From Desulfosporosinus sp. (GTDB lineage: Bacteria; Bacillota; Desulfitobacteriia; Desulfitobacteriales; Desulfitobacteriaceae), in contig JARLHU010000240.1 in the NCBI GenBank assembly GCA_031292095.1, forward strand, positions 1 to 50,917: a stretch of DNA of 50,917 bases. Reading direction: 5' to 3'. This document shows, piece by piece, positions 33,405 through 42,368 of the stretch. Position numbers and translations under genes: made by a program. Each line of letters opens with the position of its first letter. Position 1 is the first letter of the stretch. Below the pieces are notes generated by a model. It saw nothing but the letters and a program-made list of their open reading frames with translations, made no database searches and was not told the origin of the DNA.

Positions 33405-33510
33405 TCACTCACGTCCACTACCGCTCTTTGCCCTCCGAACTCATCTATGCTAATATTGACAAAACACCCTCGTCATTAGACCAATACATGTGAAATAGGA
33501 GGAATCTTCC

Positions 33511-33780
33511 ATGAGTCTTGACCAACGCACCCTCATTGCAACCCAGATTTCAGCTGCAGTAGCTTGTAACGCCCTAGCCGCACTCCGACTTGCGGTCACT
33601 GAAGCCGCGAATGTGGGCTTAAGCCCTGAAGAAATCAAGGAAATTATAGCCTTGGCCAGAGATATTCAACAACAGCCCATTTCTCATGTCGCCCATTTAA
33701 CCGATCAACTTTTGCGGGAACCGAAAAAAGAGCCACACAAACATGGTGCAAACTGCGGGTGTGGTAGCCACCATGCCTAA
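33511..33780 (+). CDS. Small helical protein with Cys/His-rich tail
   Basis: The product has 89 residues. A mostly helical body (AVACNALAALRLAVTEAANVGLSPEEIKEIIALA) resembles the helical core of AhpD/carboxymuconolactone decarboxylase-type proteins, but the CxxC redox motif of AhpD is absent there. The C-terminus, HKHGANCGCGSHHA, looks metal-binding. The ribosome site AGGAGG is ideal. It is 20 bp upstream of the PAP2 gene, probably one transcript. Function unknown. Confidence 0.7.
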   Translation: MSLDQRTLIATQISAAVACNALAALRLAVTEAANVGLSPEEIKEIIALARDIQQQPISHVAHLTDQLLREPKKEPHKHGANCGCGSHHA

Positions 33781-33800
33781 GCTAGGGCAATTATAAGCTT

Positions 33801-34706
33801 ATGCTGGCCTTCTATCAGACGATTCAATCCATCCATAACCCAATTATCGATGCTTTTTTTATCTTGCTTAGCTTTTTGGGAAGTGAGCCGACCTACATTC
33901 TATTAATTGCGGTTCTTTTCTGGAATGTAGACAAACGATTTGGTTTCAGGCTAGCCGTCTTATTCCTGACGTCCATGGCTTTGAATGGCTTACTAAAAGC
34001 CTTATTTCACACCCAACGGCCCATCGGCCAACCGGGTGTTCGCTCCCTCTATCGTTCGTCGGCTACCGGGAATTCTTTTCCCAGTGGTCATAGTCAAGGA
34101 GTAACTACCTTTTACCCCTATGTGTGGCAGCGTTGGCGACAACAGAAAGTATGGCTGTGGATAGGTATTTTCATGATCTTAGGCATTGGTTTTTCAAGAC
34201 TTTACCTAGGGGTGCACTGGCCAGGAGACATCCTCGGCGGGTATTTATTGGGCGCCCTCATGGTGCTAGGATTTGAACGACTTGATAAAAACCTGTTCAA
34301 ACTCCCAATTTCGCTTGCTTCAAAACTTCTCCTCTCCACCACTCTCCCCCTGCTTTTTTTGCTTGGTTACCATTCTCAGGAAGGATGGCAAATGGTTGGC
34401 TTTGTCATCGGCTTCACAAGCGGGTATTTTTTGGAAGATACCTTTCTGGATTATCAGGAGCGCACACATTTCGCTCCATCAGTCTATAAAACACTCGTCG
34501 GACTCACACTTCTGGGACTTTGGGTCTGGCTTTGGCGCTCCCTAACTCAACCCTATCCTTGGGTTAATCTGCCTGTTCTTACGTTAGGCGGTCTTTGGAC
34601 GTCCTATGGAGCCCCTTATATGTTTCGTCGCTTCGGTTGGGAAGGCCCGCTAAGGGATGAAAAACCCGCGATTATCAGGACCACTGGTCGAACAGACCAG
34701 ACATAA
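33801..34706 (+). CDS. PAP2-family membrane phosphatase
   Basis: The product has 301 residues with about nine membrane helices. The three PAP2 motifs are present: KALFHTQRP (residues 66-74), PSGH (94-97, His97) and SRLYLGVHWPGD (132-143, His139). These enzymes dephosphorylate lipid phosphates such as undecaprenyl pyrophosphate or phosphatidate at the outer membrane face. The C-terminal third is longer than in minimal PAP2 proteins. Its last 57 bp overlap the convergent polyferredoxin gene. Confidence 0.92.
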   Translation: MLAFYQTIQSIHNPIIDAFFILLSFLGSEPTYILLIAVLFWNVDKRFGFRLAVLFLTSMALNGLLKALFHTQRPIGQPGVRSLYRSSATGNSFPSGHSQGVTTFYPYVWQRWRQQKVWLWIGIFMILGIGFSRLYLGVHWPGDILGGYLLGALMVLGFERLDKNLFKLPISLASKLLLSTTLPLLFLLGYHSQEGWQMVGFVIGFTSGYFLEDTFLDYQERTHFAPSVYKTLVGLTLLGLWVWLWRSLTQPYPWVNLPVLTLGGLWTSYGAPYMFRRFGWEGPLRDEKPAIIRTTGRTDQT

Positions 34707-35723
34707 TTCTGAGTTGTCAAAAATCCTTTTACCACACCGGCTACAATACCTCGGACTCCCCTCGTGAATCAATATTCTACCCGTCAGTAAACGATAAGAC
34801 AACAGTTTAATGCTCAATGACAATGCCTTCGGTCGACAGGTTTCCACGCAACGACCGCAATGAACACATTTCTGAGGTTCTAGAATAAGCCGCAACGACG
34901 CGATCTTGTCCTCTTTCACCGGATCTTCTGGTTCCGAGTTCATTACTTCCTGCTTTTGCAACGCGCCCTGCGGACAGATCGCTACACATACCCCGCAACT
35001 TGTGCACGACTCTGCAACAGATAAAGCACGAAACGGAATTTTCTCTTCCGACGTTTTCTCTAATAGTTCCATAAGCCACTGACGAGATTTTGGTATAGCA
35101 TAGGTGTCATCGGCCGCCAAGTTGGGCAACCATTCAGCAAGTTTTTCCCGGCCTCTTTGTCGCCAACTGGTCATCTCGACTGGCGGAACGACTGTGCGAG
35201 GAGATCCTACTTTAGACACTGGCTCCACAGCCTCAACAGCCTCTTCATCCGGACGAACTTGGATTTGGACGGCTGCATGTCCCGGCCAGTCCCCATGAAC
35301 TTGCTTAAAGGTCTGAACACTAGCTGCACAAGCTTGGCGATCTTCGCACTCTGCACAAACTCCCGTAATGATCGTTACGGGTTTTTCTTTGGCCAAGAGC
35401 ATAAGTGTCATCCAACCGTCCCTGTCCAATATCCCTAAACATGGAATCTCAAAACCACTTGGGATTGCCTGTGGACAATTTAAAACGATGTCTTTGGCCT
35501 CCCATAGATAATCATGGAGTTTATCCATTGTCTGATCCACGAAGCCGTCACTTGGGCACACGGCCATACAGGCTCCACATTCCGTACATTTTTTGGCCTC
35601 GAACTGCCGGTATTCCGAGATGGCTTGATGAGGACAACTCTCTATACATAATCTACAAGCATGGGCAAACGGTTTTTTCGTATTTAGGCAATTCCCGTTA
35701 TGGTACACCATTTGACATGTCAC
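34650..35723 (-). CDS. Polyferredoxin-type 4Fe-4S protein with zinc-ribbon tail
   Basis: The product has 357 residues. Two ferredoxin-like clusters are at the N-terminus (CRLCIESCP, C23-C30; CTECGACMAVCP, C46-C56), a linker domain of about 180 residues has CAECEDRQAC, and a second ferredoxin pair follows (CTSCGVCVAICP and CVHCGRCVETCR). A C-terminal zinc ribbon is CSRCG...CLVC. It is probably a cytoplasmic electron-transfer protein; the partner is unknown. Sulfate reducers and dehalogenating relatives carry many such proteins. It is convergent with the PAP2 gene and has no obvious operon partner. Confidence 0.85.
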   Translation of the reverse strand: MTCQMVYHNGNCLNTKKPFAHACRLCIESCPHQAISEYRQFEAKKCTECGACMAVCPSDGFVDQTMDKLHDYLWEAKDIVLNCPQAIPSGFEIPCLGILDRDGWMTLMLLAKEKPVTIITGVCAECEDRQACAASVQTFKQVHGDWPGHAAVQIQVRPDEEAVEAVEPVSKVGSPRTVVPPVEMTSWRQRGREKLAEWLPNLAADDTYAIPKSRQWLMELLEKTSEEKIPFRALSVAESCTSCGVCVAICPQGALQKQEVMNSEPEDPVKEDKIASLRLILEPQKCVHCGRCVETCRPKALSLSIKLLSYRLLTGRILIHEGSPRYCSRCGKRIFDNSELCLVCSTSGPDNRGFFIP

Positions 35724-35785
35724 ATTTTTATCCTCACTATCCTAAGGTTTTGTCAGGACTATTTGCCTTAAAAATTATTTCTAAA

Positions 35786-35829
35786 AAAGAGGCACGAAGC
35801 ACATTTATCTTTTGTGTTTCTGCCTCTTT
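35786..35829. terminator. Terminator between regulator and polyferredoxin genes
   Basis: AAAGAGGCA-c-GAAGCACA pairs with TGTGTTTC-TGCCTCTTT, with one bulge and a 9-nt loop. The minus strand then runs TTTTAG, ending the regulator gene; the plus strand runs TTTTATCC. Confidence 0.75.
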
Positions 35830-35874
35830 TATCCGCTTCTAAGACTCCATTCAATAAGGGGGGCGTTGTTCCGC

Positions 35875-36609
35875 TTAATCTGAACTGGTTAACTTATTAT
35901 CCGAAAGTAAGTAGTTCGCCAGCTGGTTTTCAACCCCAACTAAGTGATCTAACATAAGCTTCTGAGCTTTTTCCACATCATGATTTTTAATCGCCTCATA
36001 AAGGTGATAATGCTCTTGATATAATTTCTCGGGCGTATTCTTGTCTTCGTAAAGCCTGCTGCGACTGGTTTTCAAGGTCTTCCTCATGGTATCTGAGATC
36101 GTGTTCATCAAACGGAACAGGATCTTGTTATGGGTAGCCCTAGCAATAGCATAATGAAAATGATGATCCGCATCCTCACCCAGGCGTTGTATTTGAAGAT
36201 CCATGCGCATAACTTCTAAGGCCTCAAACATCTCACAGATCTCATCGTCTTCCGCTCTCTCGGCCGCTAACCCTGCGGCCTGAACCTCTAGGATCTTGCG
36301 GGCTTCATACAGTTCCAGATCCGTATCTTTTTCAATAAATAGCATCCAAGCGAGCGGAGCAACTACCGAATCAATATTAACTTGTCTAATATACGTTCCT
36401 TCACCAGAACGAACTTCTATCAGCCCCATCACCTCAAGGGCACTGATGGCTTCACGAATTGATGCACGGCTGACTTGAAACCGCTCGACTAATTCCCGCT
36501 CTGAAGGCAAACGGTCGCCCGGTTTCAATTGCCCTTCAGCAACGAGTTGGCCGATCTGGTCGACTATCTGTTCATAAATTTTCTGAGTTTTAATGGGTTT
36601 TATAATCAC
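35875..36609 (-). CDS. FadR-subfamily GntR regulator (LldR/PdhR-like)
   Basis: The product has 244 residues. The N-terminal winged helix has GDRLPSERELVERFQVSRASIREAISALEVMGLIEVRSGEGTYI. A C-terminal FCD effector domain follows, with metal-binding histidines around DADHHFHYAIA and LMNTISD...HYHLYEAI. Such regulators usually bind lactate, pyruvate or glycolate and repress adjacent genes. It is encoded downstream of the lactate genes with its own region between terminators, and the operators at 39485 and 41461 are its likely targets. Confidence 0.92.
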   Translation of the reverse strand: MIIKPIKTQKIYEQIVDQIGQLVAEGQLKPGDRLPSERELVERFQVSRASIREAISALEVMGLIEVRSGEGTYIRQVNIDSVVAPLAWMLFIEKDTDLELYEARKILEVQAAGLAAERAEDDEICEMFEALEVMRMDLQIQRLGEDADHHFHYAIARATHNKILFRLMNTISDTMRKTLKTSRSRLYEDKNTPEKLYQEHYHLYEAIKNHDVEKAQKLMLDHLVGVENQLANYLLSDNKLTSSD

Positions 36610-36685
36610 CCTATGTCACTCCTTAAAGACTGTAGTTACCCCTAGTGTAACATATCACTTAAGCAAAACCCAAATTTTTATAAAA

Positions 36686-36723
36686 AGCATGGAAACACTC
36701 ATTAAACAAAGCGTTTCCATGCT
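36686..36723 (-). terminator. Terminator of the lactate oxidation genes
   Basis: AGCATGGAAAC and GTTTCCATGCT form an 11-bp stem; on the minus strand TTTTATAAAAATTT follows. Confidence 0.85.
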
Positions 36724-36759
36724 AAAGAACTGGTCAAACGTTATCAATTGGTATTCCAA

Positions 36760-38064
36760 CTACTTAGACCGTTCCAGTTCTTTCTTACCGACTCGATAGG
36801 ACTCGGCTAAGATCTGAATCGTGTGCAAGACTTCTTCGTCAACTCCTGCATTTTCAACTCCACTTTGCAATTGCAAGCGGCAAGCGGGACAGCCTGTTGC
36901 CACAGTATCTGTGTGAGTCTGAGTTATGTCGGAAGTTTTATGATCAGAAATTTGTACGGATAGATCTGGGTGGACAAGACTAAAGGAGCCCGCCATTCCG
37001 CAACAACGGCCCGGTTCTTTCATTTCAATCAATTCCACGCCGGGAATACTTTTTAGAATTTCGCGTGGTTCCTGATTAATCCCCTGTCCACGGTTTAAGT
37101 GGCAAGGATCATGATAGGTCACTTTACGCGCTACTCGTCCCAAGCCTTCTTTCTTAAAAGGCACTTGATGAATCAGGAACTCTGAAATATCATACGACTT
37201 TTTAGCCCACTTATCAGCTAGGGCTTTAAGCTCCGGATCATTCTCCAGTAACTCTCCAAAAACATGTTTCCAAGCAGTACCACCAGAAGAACAGGCAACT
37301 ACCAGGGCATCCGCCCCCATCCTTTCAAACGCTCGTAAATTGCGCTTAGCTAAAGTACGTGCCGAGCCCACATCCCCATTAACCGAGGCTGGGATACCAC
37401 AGCAGGCCTGGAACCTGGGAATAACAACTTCGATATCATTTTCTGTAAGCACCTCGACCACCGCTCTGCCAATGTCCGTATAGAAATAATTGATCATACA
37501 GCCCGTGAAGAACCCCACTCTCATCTTTGGGTTTTTCACCGTAATCACTTCAGGCAACTCCGAACGCAAAGTCTTTTTGGATAACATGGGGAACACTTTT
37601 TCCTTGCCAATCCCGATATCGACGCGCATTCGTGCTAATTTGCTATGTCGATCCGGGATATTCTTCAAGGCCACACCCTGAAAGATACTTCCGGCCTTCA
37701 TTCCGAAATCAAACACCCGCTGCATTTTCAAGGCAGTAAAGGCAATCTTTTTGACCGCATGCAACCCTTTCTTACGGACGGCCTCAGCCCTTGCCGCAAG
37801 AATAATTTTATCAAACCGAACTCCACAAGGGCAATTAGTGTTGCAGGCCATACAGGTCGTGCAAAGGGAAAAACGATCCGCCATTCCCTCCGTCATTTCT
37901 ATTTCCCCTGAGAGAAGGTATTCTACTAAACTAATTTTTCCCCTAGCAACTGCAACTTCTTGGCGTGTTTCCTTATAGATGGGGCATACTGCCATGCAGT
38001 TTCCGCATTTCATACATTTATGGAGTTCTTCAGTAATCGAATCCAACGAATTATATACGGACAC
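36760..38064 (-). CDS. GlcF/LldE-type (Fe-S)-binding subunit of lactate/glycolate oxidase
   Basis: The product has 434 residues. Two N-terminal ferredoxin clusters (CMKCGNCMAVCP and CTTCMACNTNCP) are followed by two CCG domains (FFTGCMINY...CCGIPAS and HDPCHLNRG...CCGMAGS). It passes electrons from the flavin subunit encoded just upstream to the quinone pool or ferredoxin. The start is a GTG at 38064 with AAGGAGGG 8 nt upstream, 2 nt after the GlcD-like stop; the longer frame to 38169 overlaps that gene in another frame and is rejected. Confidence 0.93.
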   Translation of the reverse strand: MSVYNSLDSITEELHKCMKCGNCMAVCPIYKETRQEVAVARGKISLVEYLLSGEIEMTEGMADRFSLCTTCMACNTNCPCGVRFDKIILAARAEAVRKKGLHAVKKIAFTALKMQRVFDFGMKAGSIFQGVALKNIPDRHSKLARMRVDIGIGKEKVFPMLSKKTLRSELPEVITVKNPKMRVGFFTGCMINYFYTDIGRAVVEVLTENDIEVVIPRFQACCGIPASVNGDVGSARTLAKRNLRAFERMGADALVVACSSGGTAWKHVFGELLENDPELKALADKWAKKSYDISEFLIHQVPFKKEGLGRVARKVTYHDPCHLNRGQGINQEPREILKSIPGVELIEMKEPGRCCGMAGSFSLVHPDLSVQISDHKTSDITQTHTDTVATGCPACRLQLQSGVENAGVDEEVLHTIQILAESYRVGKKELERSK

Positions 38065-38066
38065 GA

Positions 38067-39455
38067 TCAGTCCCTCCTTACAATCTTCCCTGGGTTCAAT
38101 ATATAGTCGGGATCCAGGGCTTCTTTGATACGCCGCAAAGCCGCCACGCCGGCTTCTCCAAATTCCCAATCCAGATATTTCATTTTAGCGATACCAATCC
38201 CATGTTCACCCGAAAGAGTTCCCCCGAGAGAGATAGCCACTTGGAAAATTTCGTCCACTGCCAAGTGCACTCTTTTCATTTCTTCTAAATCGCGTTCATC
38301 CGTTAAAATCGTGGGGTGTAGATTCCCGTCTCCGGCATGCCCGAAGGTGGCAATTTGAAGATGATGTTTTTCGGCAATCCTGCGGATTGCTTTAAGCATA
38401 TCAGGAATCTTGCTGCGTGGAACGGTCGCATCCTCAAGCACAGTCGTCGGTCGCTTCTGAGCGAGGGCGGGCAGTGCACTACGGCGAGCTAGCCACAAAA
38501 GATCACGTTCTTTATCATCTTTGGCTATTTTTACCTGAACGGCTCCTTCTTCCTCTAAAATCCGTTCCACCAAGACAGCTTCCCGTTCGACAACTTCTTG
38601 GTACCCATCAACTTCGCACAAGAGAACCGCTTGAGCATCGAGAGGAAGTCCCGCATGCACAAAGTGCTCCACGGTCTGAATGGTTACATTATCCATAATC
38701 TCCAGGGTGGCTGGAATAACCTTATTGCGAATAATAGATGCAATAGCCTTCCCTGCCTTATCGACATCGTCAAAGACCGCCAAAATACTTTTCCGCGCCT
38801 CGGGAGCGGGAATTAGCTTAACAATGATTTCAGTAATAATTCCCAACGTTCCTTCAGCCCCAGTAAAGAGGGCCACTAAATCATACCCTGTGACGTTTTT
38901 TACAGTTTTTCCTCCCCAGCGAATGATTTCTCCATTCGCCAAGACCAATTGCAACCCCATAATATAATGTTTCGTTACACCGTATTTAAGGCCACGCAAT
39001 CCGCCCGAACACTCTGAAACTGAGCCACCCATCGTAGCCGTGGTGACTGTTCCAGGATCCGGCGGATACAATAAACCGAGTTTTGCTGCTTCATTATTGA
39101 GAGCCTGGATGATCACCCCAGGTTGAACCGTAGCCGTTAAATTATCCTGGTCTACTTCCAGAATTTTATTTAAGTTAAGCATAGAGAGAACGATACCCCC
39201 TTCAACGGGAATGGTTCCCCCACTGAGGTTTGTTCCCGAACCTCGCGGATAGATAGGAATATGGTAGCGTATAGCGATTTTCACGATCTCTGCAACCTGT
39301 TCGGTAGAAAGGGGCGAAACCACAACATCCGGTTTATGATGTTTCATCGCCGCAGTCGCGTCATAAGCATAGGTCAGTAAATCCTCCTGCTCTGTGAGGA
39401 CATTCTCTCGACCGAGCACTTGAACGAGTTCTTGTAAAACTTCGTTAGCTAACAT
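38067..39455 (-). CDS. FAD-linked lactate/glycolate dehydrogenase (GlcD-like)
   Basis: The product has 462 residues. The PCMH-type FAD domain has YPRGSGTNLSGGTIPVEGGIVLSM, PDPGTVTTATMGG and LFTGAEGTLGIITE. The C-terminal domain has ATFGHAGDGNLHPTI, and the final HGIGIAKMKYL motif is standard. It oxidises D-lactate or glycolate. Pairing with the Fe-S subunit and lactate permease points to lactate. It is the first gene after the promoter and operator at 39485-39550. Confidence 0.94.
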   Translation of the reverse strand: MLANEVLQELVQVLGRENVLTEQEDLLTYAYDATAAMKHHKPDVVVSPLSTEQVAEIVKIAIRYHIPIYPRGSGTNLSGGTIPVEGGIVLSMLNLNKILEVDQDNLTATVQPGVIIQALNNEAAKLGLLYPPDPGTVTTATMGGSVSECSGGLRGLKYGVTKHYIMGLQLVLANGEIIRWGGKTVKNVTGYDLVALFTGAEGTLGIITEIIVKLIPAPEARKSILAVFDDVDKAGKAIASIIRNKVIPATLEIMDNVTIQTVEHFVHAGLPLDAQAVLLCEVDGYQEVVEREAVLVERILEEEGAVQVKIAKDDKERDLLWLARRSALPALAQKRPTTVLEDATVPRSKIPDMLKAIRRIAEKHHLQIATFGHAGDGNLHPTILTDERDLEEMKRVHLAVDEIFQVAISLGGTLSGEHGIGIAKMKYLDWEFGEAGVAALRRIKEALDPDYILNPGKIVRRD

Positions 39456-39484
39456 CCTTAAACCCCCTTACAAAATTTAATTAA

Positions 39485-39550
39485 ATGGTCTGCCTGTTAG
39501 ACCATGCCACATTCTAGTTATATATTAATCCAAATGTGGGCAAAATTCAA
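39485..39550 (-). promoter_or_regulatory. Promoter and operator of the lactate oxidation operon
   Basis: Minus strand: TTGAAT (39545-39550), 17 nt, TAATAT (39522-39527). Just downstream is TGGTCTAACAGGCAGACCA (39486-39504), an inverted repeat with TGGTCT/AGACCA arms suited to a FadR-type repressor. The same arrangement is found at the lactate permease. Confidence 0.7.
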
Positions 39551-39638
39551 TATCCCCCCTAAATTCTCTTGTTGCCAAAACAAGGCGGGAAGGGATAAAA
39601 TAGCAACCCCTTCCCACAATACTTTACTTCGCTAAAAT

Positions 39639-41300
39639 TTAGTGTATCACCGCTGCCATCGCTGGAATCATGCTTGGATACAGATACGTTTGCAAATAGA
39701 TCAGGATACCCACAAAAACCAAGAGGACTAGAGAATGTTTAAAGGTGAAACGGAAGAGATCTGATTCTCTACCCACCAAACCTGTTGCTGCAGCAGCCAC
39801 GGCAATAGATTGTGGCGAAATCATTTTCCCGAGGCCTCCCCCAGAGCAGTTCGCCGCAATAGTCAATAAAGGATTGATACCAATTTGTTGGGCTGTAACC
39901 TTTTGCAACATACCAAAGAGTGCGTTAGCGGAGGTGTCAGACCCGGTGAGGAATACGCCGATCCAACCGAGGAACGGTGAAAAGAATGGAAATAGATGAC
40001 CAGTTTGAGCCAATAAGAGACCCAGGGTATAAGAAAGTCCAGAGTAATTAGCCAGATAAGCGAAACCAAGAACCGAGGCAATCGTAATGACAGGATAAGT
40101 CAGTTGTTTGAGCGTTGCACCAAAGACACTGATCCCTTTACTTGGACTAATCCGTAGAACCAACATGGTGATGATCGAGGTAACCAAAATCGCAGTCCCT
40201 GCTGCTACGAAAAAATCCCAGCGATAACCGGCGCCATAAATCGTAGGTTTTGAAACAAACGGTGCCGCTTTGTAGACGAGCCCATCTAAACCAGGCCAAT
40301 GTGGGATATTCACAAACCATTTAAGCTGATTCCCAACAAAATTTTTAAACGCATCCGTTCCCCATAGACCCACGACTAACGTCAGAATGGCGAAGGGAGA
40401 CCATGCTTTAAGGATTTGACTGAACGGATACTTTTTGTGCTCTACAAGCTTGTCATTTTTCTCATGCGGAAAACGCCAGATGTTTTTTGGTTTCCAGAAT
40501 TTTATAAAAACTGCTGTAGAAATCAAAGAAAATAAGGAAGCAATAATATCGGGGAGATAAGGTCCCAAATAATTTGAAGACCACCACTGAGCGACGGCAA
40601 ACGTCAGCCCTGAAACGGCAATAGCCGGCAGGACCTCTTTGGCCCCTTTCCAACCAGCCATAATAATAATCAAGTACAAGGGCACAATAACGGAAAGGAA
40701 CGGAACTTGTCGTCCGACAGCTATCGATATAAGGTTAGCACTAACCCCAGTTGCTGTACTGGCTGTAATAATCGGAATACCAATTCCTCCAAAGGCAACT
40801 GGCGCAGTGTTGGCAACCAAGCATAGTCCTGCAGCATAAAGGGGCTCAAAACCAAGACCGATCAAGATTGCGCCGGCAATTGCTACGGGAGTACCAAATC
40901 CGGCTGCCCCCTCCAAAAACGCTCCAAATGAAAACGCAATCAGAAGCACTTGTAGTCGGCGATCGCTCGATAACGAGGCGATCGAGCTTTTAATAATTTC
41001 AAACTGTCCCGCTTCAACCGTCAAATTATATAAAAAGACCGCGGCTATGACGATCCAAGCAATCGGAAACACTCCATTGAGAATTCCGAGTAAACTAGCA
41101 GAAATTGCACTGCCCAGTGGCATTTTATAAACAAGTACGACATCAACTATTGTTAATAAGAGCGTAGTACTCCCCGCAAGGTAACCTTTCATCCGTTTGA
41201 TCGCTAAGGCCCAAAACAGATAAAAAATAGGAACAGCTACTGCGAGCGCGGTAAGCCCGATACTGTTGCCAAGAGCGGCATAGTTCTGTGTCCATGGCAT
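39639..41300 (-). CDS. lctP: L-lactate permease family transporter
   Basis: The product has 553 residues and about 12-14 membrane helices. LctP motifs include FGAFLEGAAGFGTPVAI, NTAPVAFGGIGIPI, GVFLTGSDTSANALFG and the C-terminal CSGGGLGKMISPQSI. It imports lactate or glycolate with protons. The ATG at 41300 (MPWTQNYA) lies 8 nt after AGGTGG; a GTG at 41312 is possible. It has its own promoter at 41485-41513 and feeds the GlcD/GlcF-like enzymes downstream. Confidence 0.96.
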   Translation of the reverse strand: MPWTQNYAALGNSIGLTALAVAVPIFYLFWALAIKRMKGYLAGSTTLLLTIVDVVLVYKMPLGSAISASLLGILNGVFPIAWIVIAAVFLYNLTVEAGQFEIIKSSIASLSSDRRLQVLLIAFSFGAFLEGAAGFGTPVAIAGAILIGLGFEPLYAAGLCLVANTAPVAFGGIGIPIITASTATGVSANLISIAVGRQVPFLSVIVPLYLIIIMAGWKGAKEVLPAIAVSGLTFAVAQWWSSNYLGPYLPDIIASLFSLISTAVFIKFWKPKNIWRFPHEKNDKLVEHKKYPFSQILKAWSPFAILTLVVGLWGTDAFKNFVGNQLKWFVNIPHWPGLDGLVYKAAPFVSKPTIYGAGYRWDFFVAAGTAILVTSIITMLVLRISPSKGISVFGATLKQLTYPVITIASVLGFAYLANYSGLSYTLGLLLAQTGHLFPFFSPFLGWIGVFLTGSDTSANALFGMLQKVTAQQIGINPLLTIAANCSGGGLGKMISPQSIAVAAAATGLVGRESDLFRFTFKHSLVLLVFVGILIYLQTYLYPSMIPAMAAVIH

Positions 41301-41460
41301 CGATGATTCCACCTTTCCTTAATTTTGATCTGGCTTTACCTTTACTTTTACCTTAACCTTTCGACCTTATTCAGCTCTATCCTTCACTTGATCTTACGAC
41401 TCACCCCCCGTTCTTCGCCTCACTCAGGTGAAGGATGCATGATCATGCCTGCTGATTGTA

Positions 41461-41513
41461 TGGCTGTCAGACCACCATACCCATATATTAACCTAATGTT
41501 GTGAAAATTTCAA
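41461..41513 (-). promoter_or_regulatory. Promoter and operator of lactate permease
   Basis: Minus strand: TTGAAA (41508-41513), 17 nt, TAATAT (41485-41490). TGGTCTGACAGCCA (41461-41474) begins about 10 nt after the -10 box, at the expected start of transcription. The shared word TGGTCTRACAG at the same place in the downstream operon's promoter implies one common repressor. Confidence 0.7.
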
Positions 41514-41583
41514 TATGTATATGATCCCTGAAAAGAAAATATTTATTAGGCTTATCTTGTCGAATATATGCTAAATGAATAAA

Positions 41584-41622
41584 AACAGCGAAGAAACCTT
41601 AATAAAGGCCTTCTTCGCTGTT
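41584..41622 (-). terminator. Intrinsic terminator
   Basis: AACAGCGAAGAA and TTCTTCGCTGTT form a 12-bp stem; on the minus strand TTTTATTC follows. It ends the gene at 41667. Confidence 0.88.
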
Positions 41623-41666
41623 AAAGTAGTAAATTAAATTTCCTACAGCCCACGAAAATAATTTTC

Positions 41667-42131
41667 TTAACGCGAATATTTCTGTTCGAGCAATTTTATT
41701 TCTTGCTGGAACGATTGACTTAACCGGAACAGTAATCGTTCCATGTCCAAACGGTGAAGCGAGACACTTTCGGGGCTTAGAAACTCAACTTTACGAAATT
41801 CAGGTTTAATTAAAAGAGGGAGCAGATCATCTAGGTTTTCAACTCTAAGGGTCATAATAATAGGCGCAAAGGCAGCCTCATGATTGCGTCGGCCGTCCCC
41901 TTGACTCACCGCATAGACATCAAGACTCAAATCAACATCTTCTATAATAATTCCTTGAAGAGGAATATTACGCAATAAAGCAACCTGTTGTTCCCTCATA
42001 GTTTCTGCTATTTGTTCTTTACTTCTACCTCCAAAGAAAAAACGTCCACTCCGCGATTCACCGCGGAAATCTAAGCGAATCCGCACCCGAACGTGTTCTG
42101 TTAGAAGCTCATTTCCAATCCTGATTTTCAT
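41667..42131 (-). CDS. Hypothetical protein, 154 residues
   Basis: I do not recognise the family. The protein is soluble, arginine-rich at the start (VRVRIRLDFRGESRSGRFFFGG) and leucine-rich in a C-terminal helix (MERLLFRLSQSFQQEIKLLEQKY). The middle is strand-rich (LRNIPLQGIIIEDVDLSLDVY). It stands alone with its own terminator at 41584, and MITE copy 3 is just upstream. Confidence 0.75.
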   Translation of the reverse strand: MKIRIGNELLTEHVRVRIRLDFRGESRSGRFFFGGRSKEQIAETMREQQVALLRNIPLQGIIIEDVDLSLDVYAVSQGDGRRNHEAAFAPIIMTLRVENLDDLLPLLIKPEFRKVEFLSPESVSLHRLDMERLLFRLSQSFQQEIKLLEQKYSR

Positions 42132-42188
42132 GATCCTATCTCTCCATTTCTCTATTCTAAAGCATTAAACTTTTTATATCGGCAAAAA

Positions 42189-42243
42189 GCACCTTCAAGA
42201 AAATAACCAGTCAGTTTGCCTTGGGTATTTTCTTTCATATGCC
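42189..42243 (-). repeat. MITE-like repeat, copy 3 (short, 55 bp)
   Basis: GCACCTTCAAGAAAATAACC and TATTTTCTTTCATATGCC match the two ends of copies 1 and 2, but nearly all of the middle is lost. Confidence 0.5.
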
Positions 42244-42368
42244 TAAATTATTCTCCATAAGTTTTATTTTCTCCTGCAAAGTCTTGCTTTAGGGTTGTAA
42301 TTTGTGGACATACTAAAAAAACCACCAAAGGTATTCCTAAGCTAATTATTAAAAGGAGGAAAAAAGCA

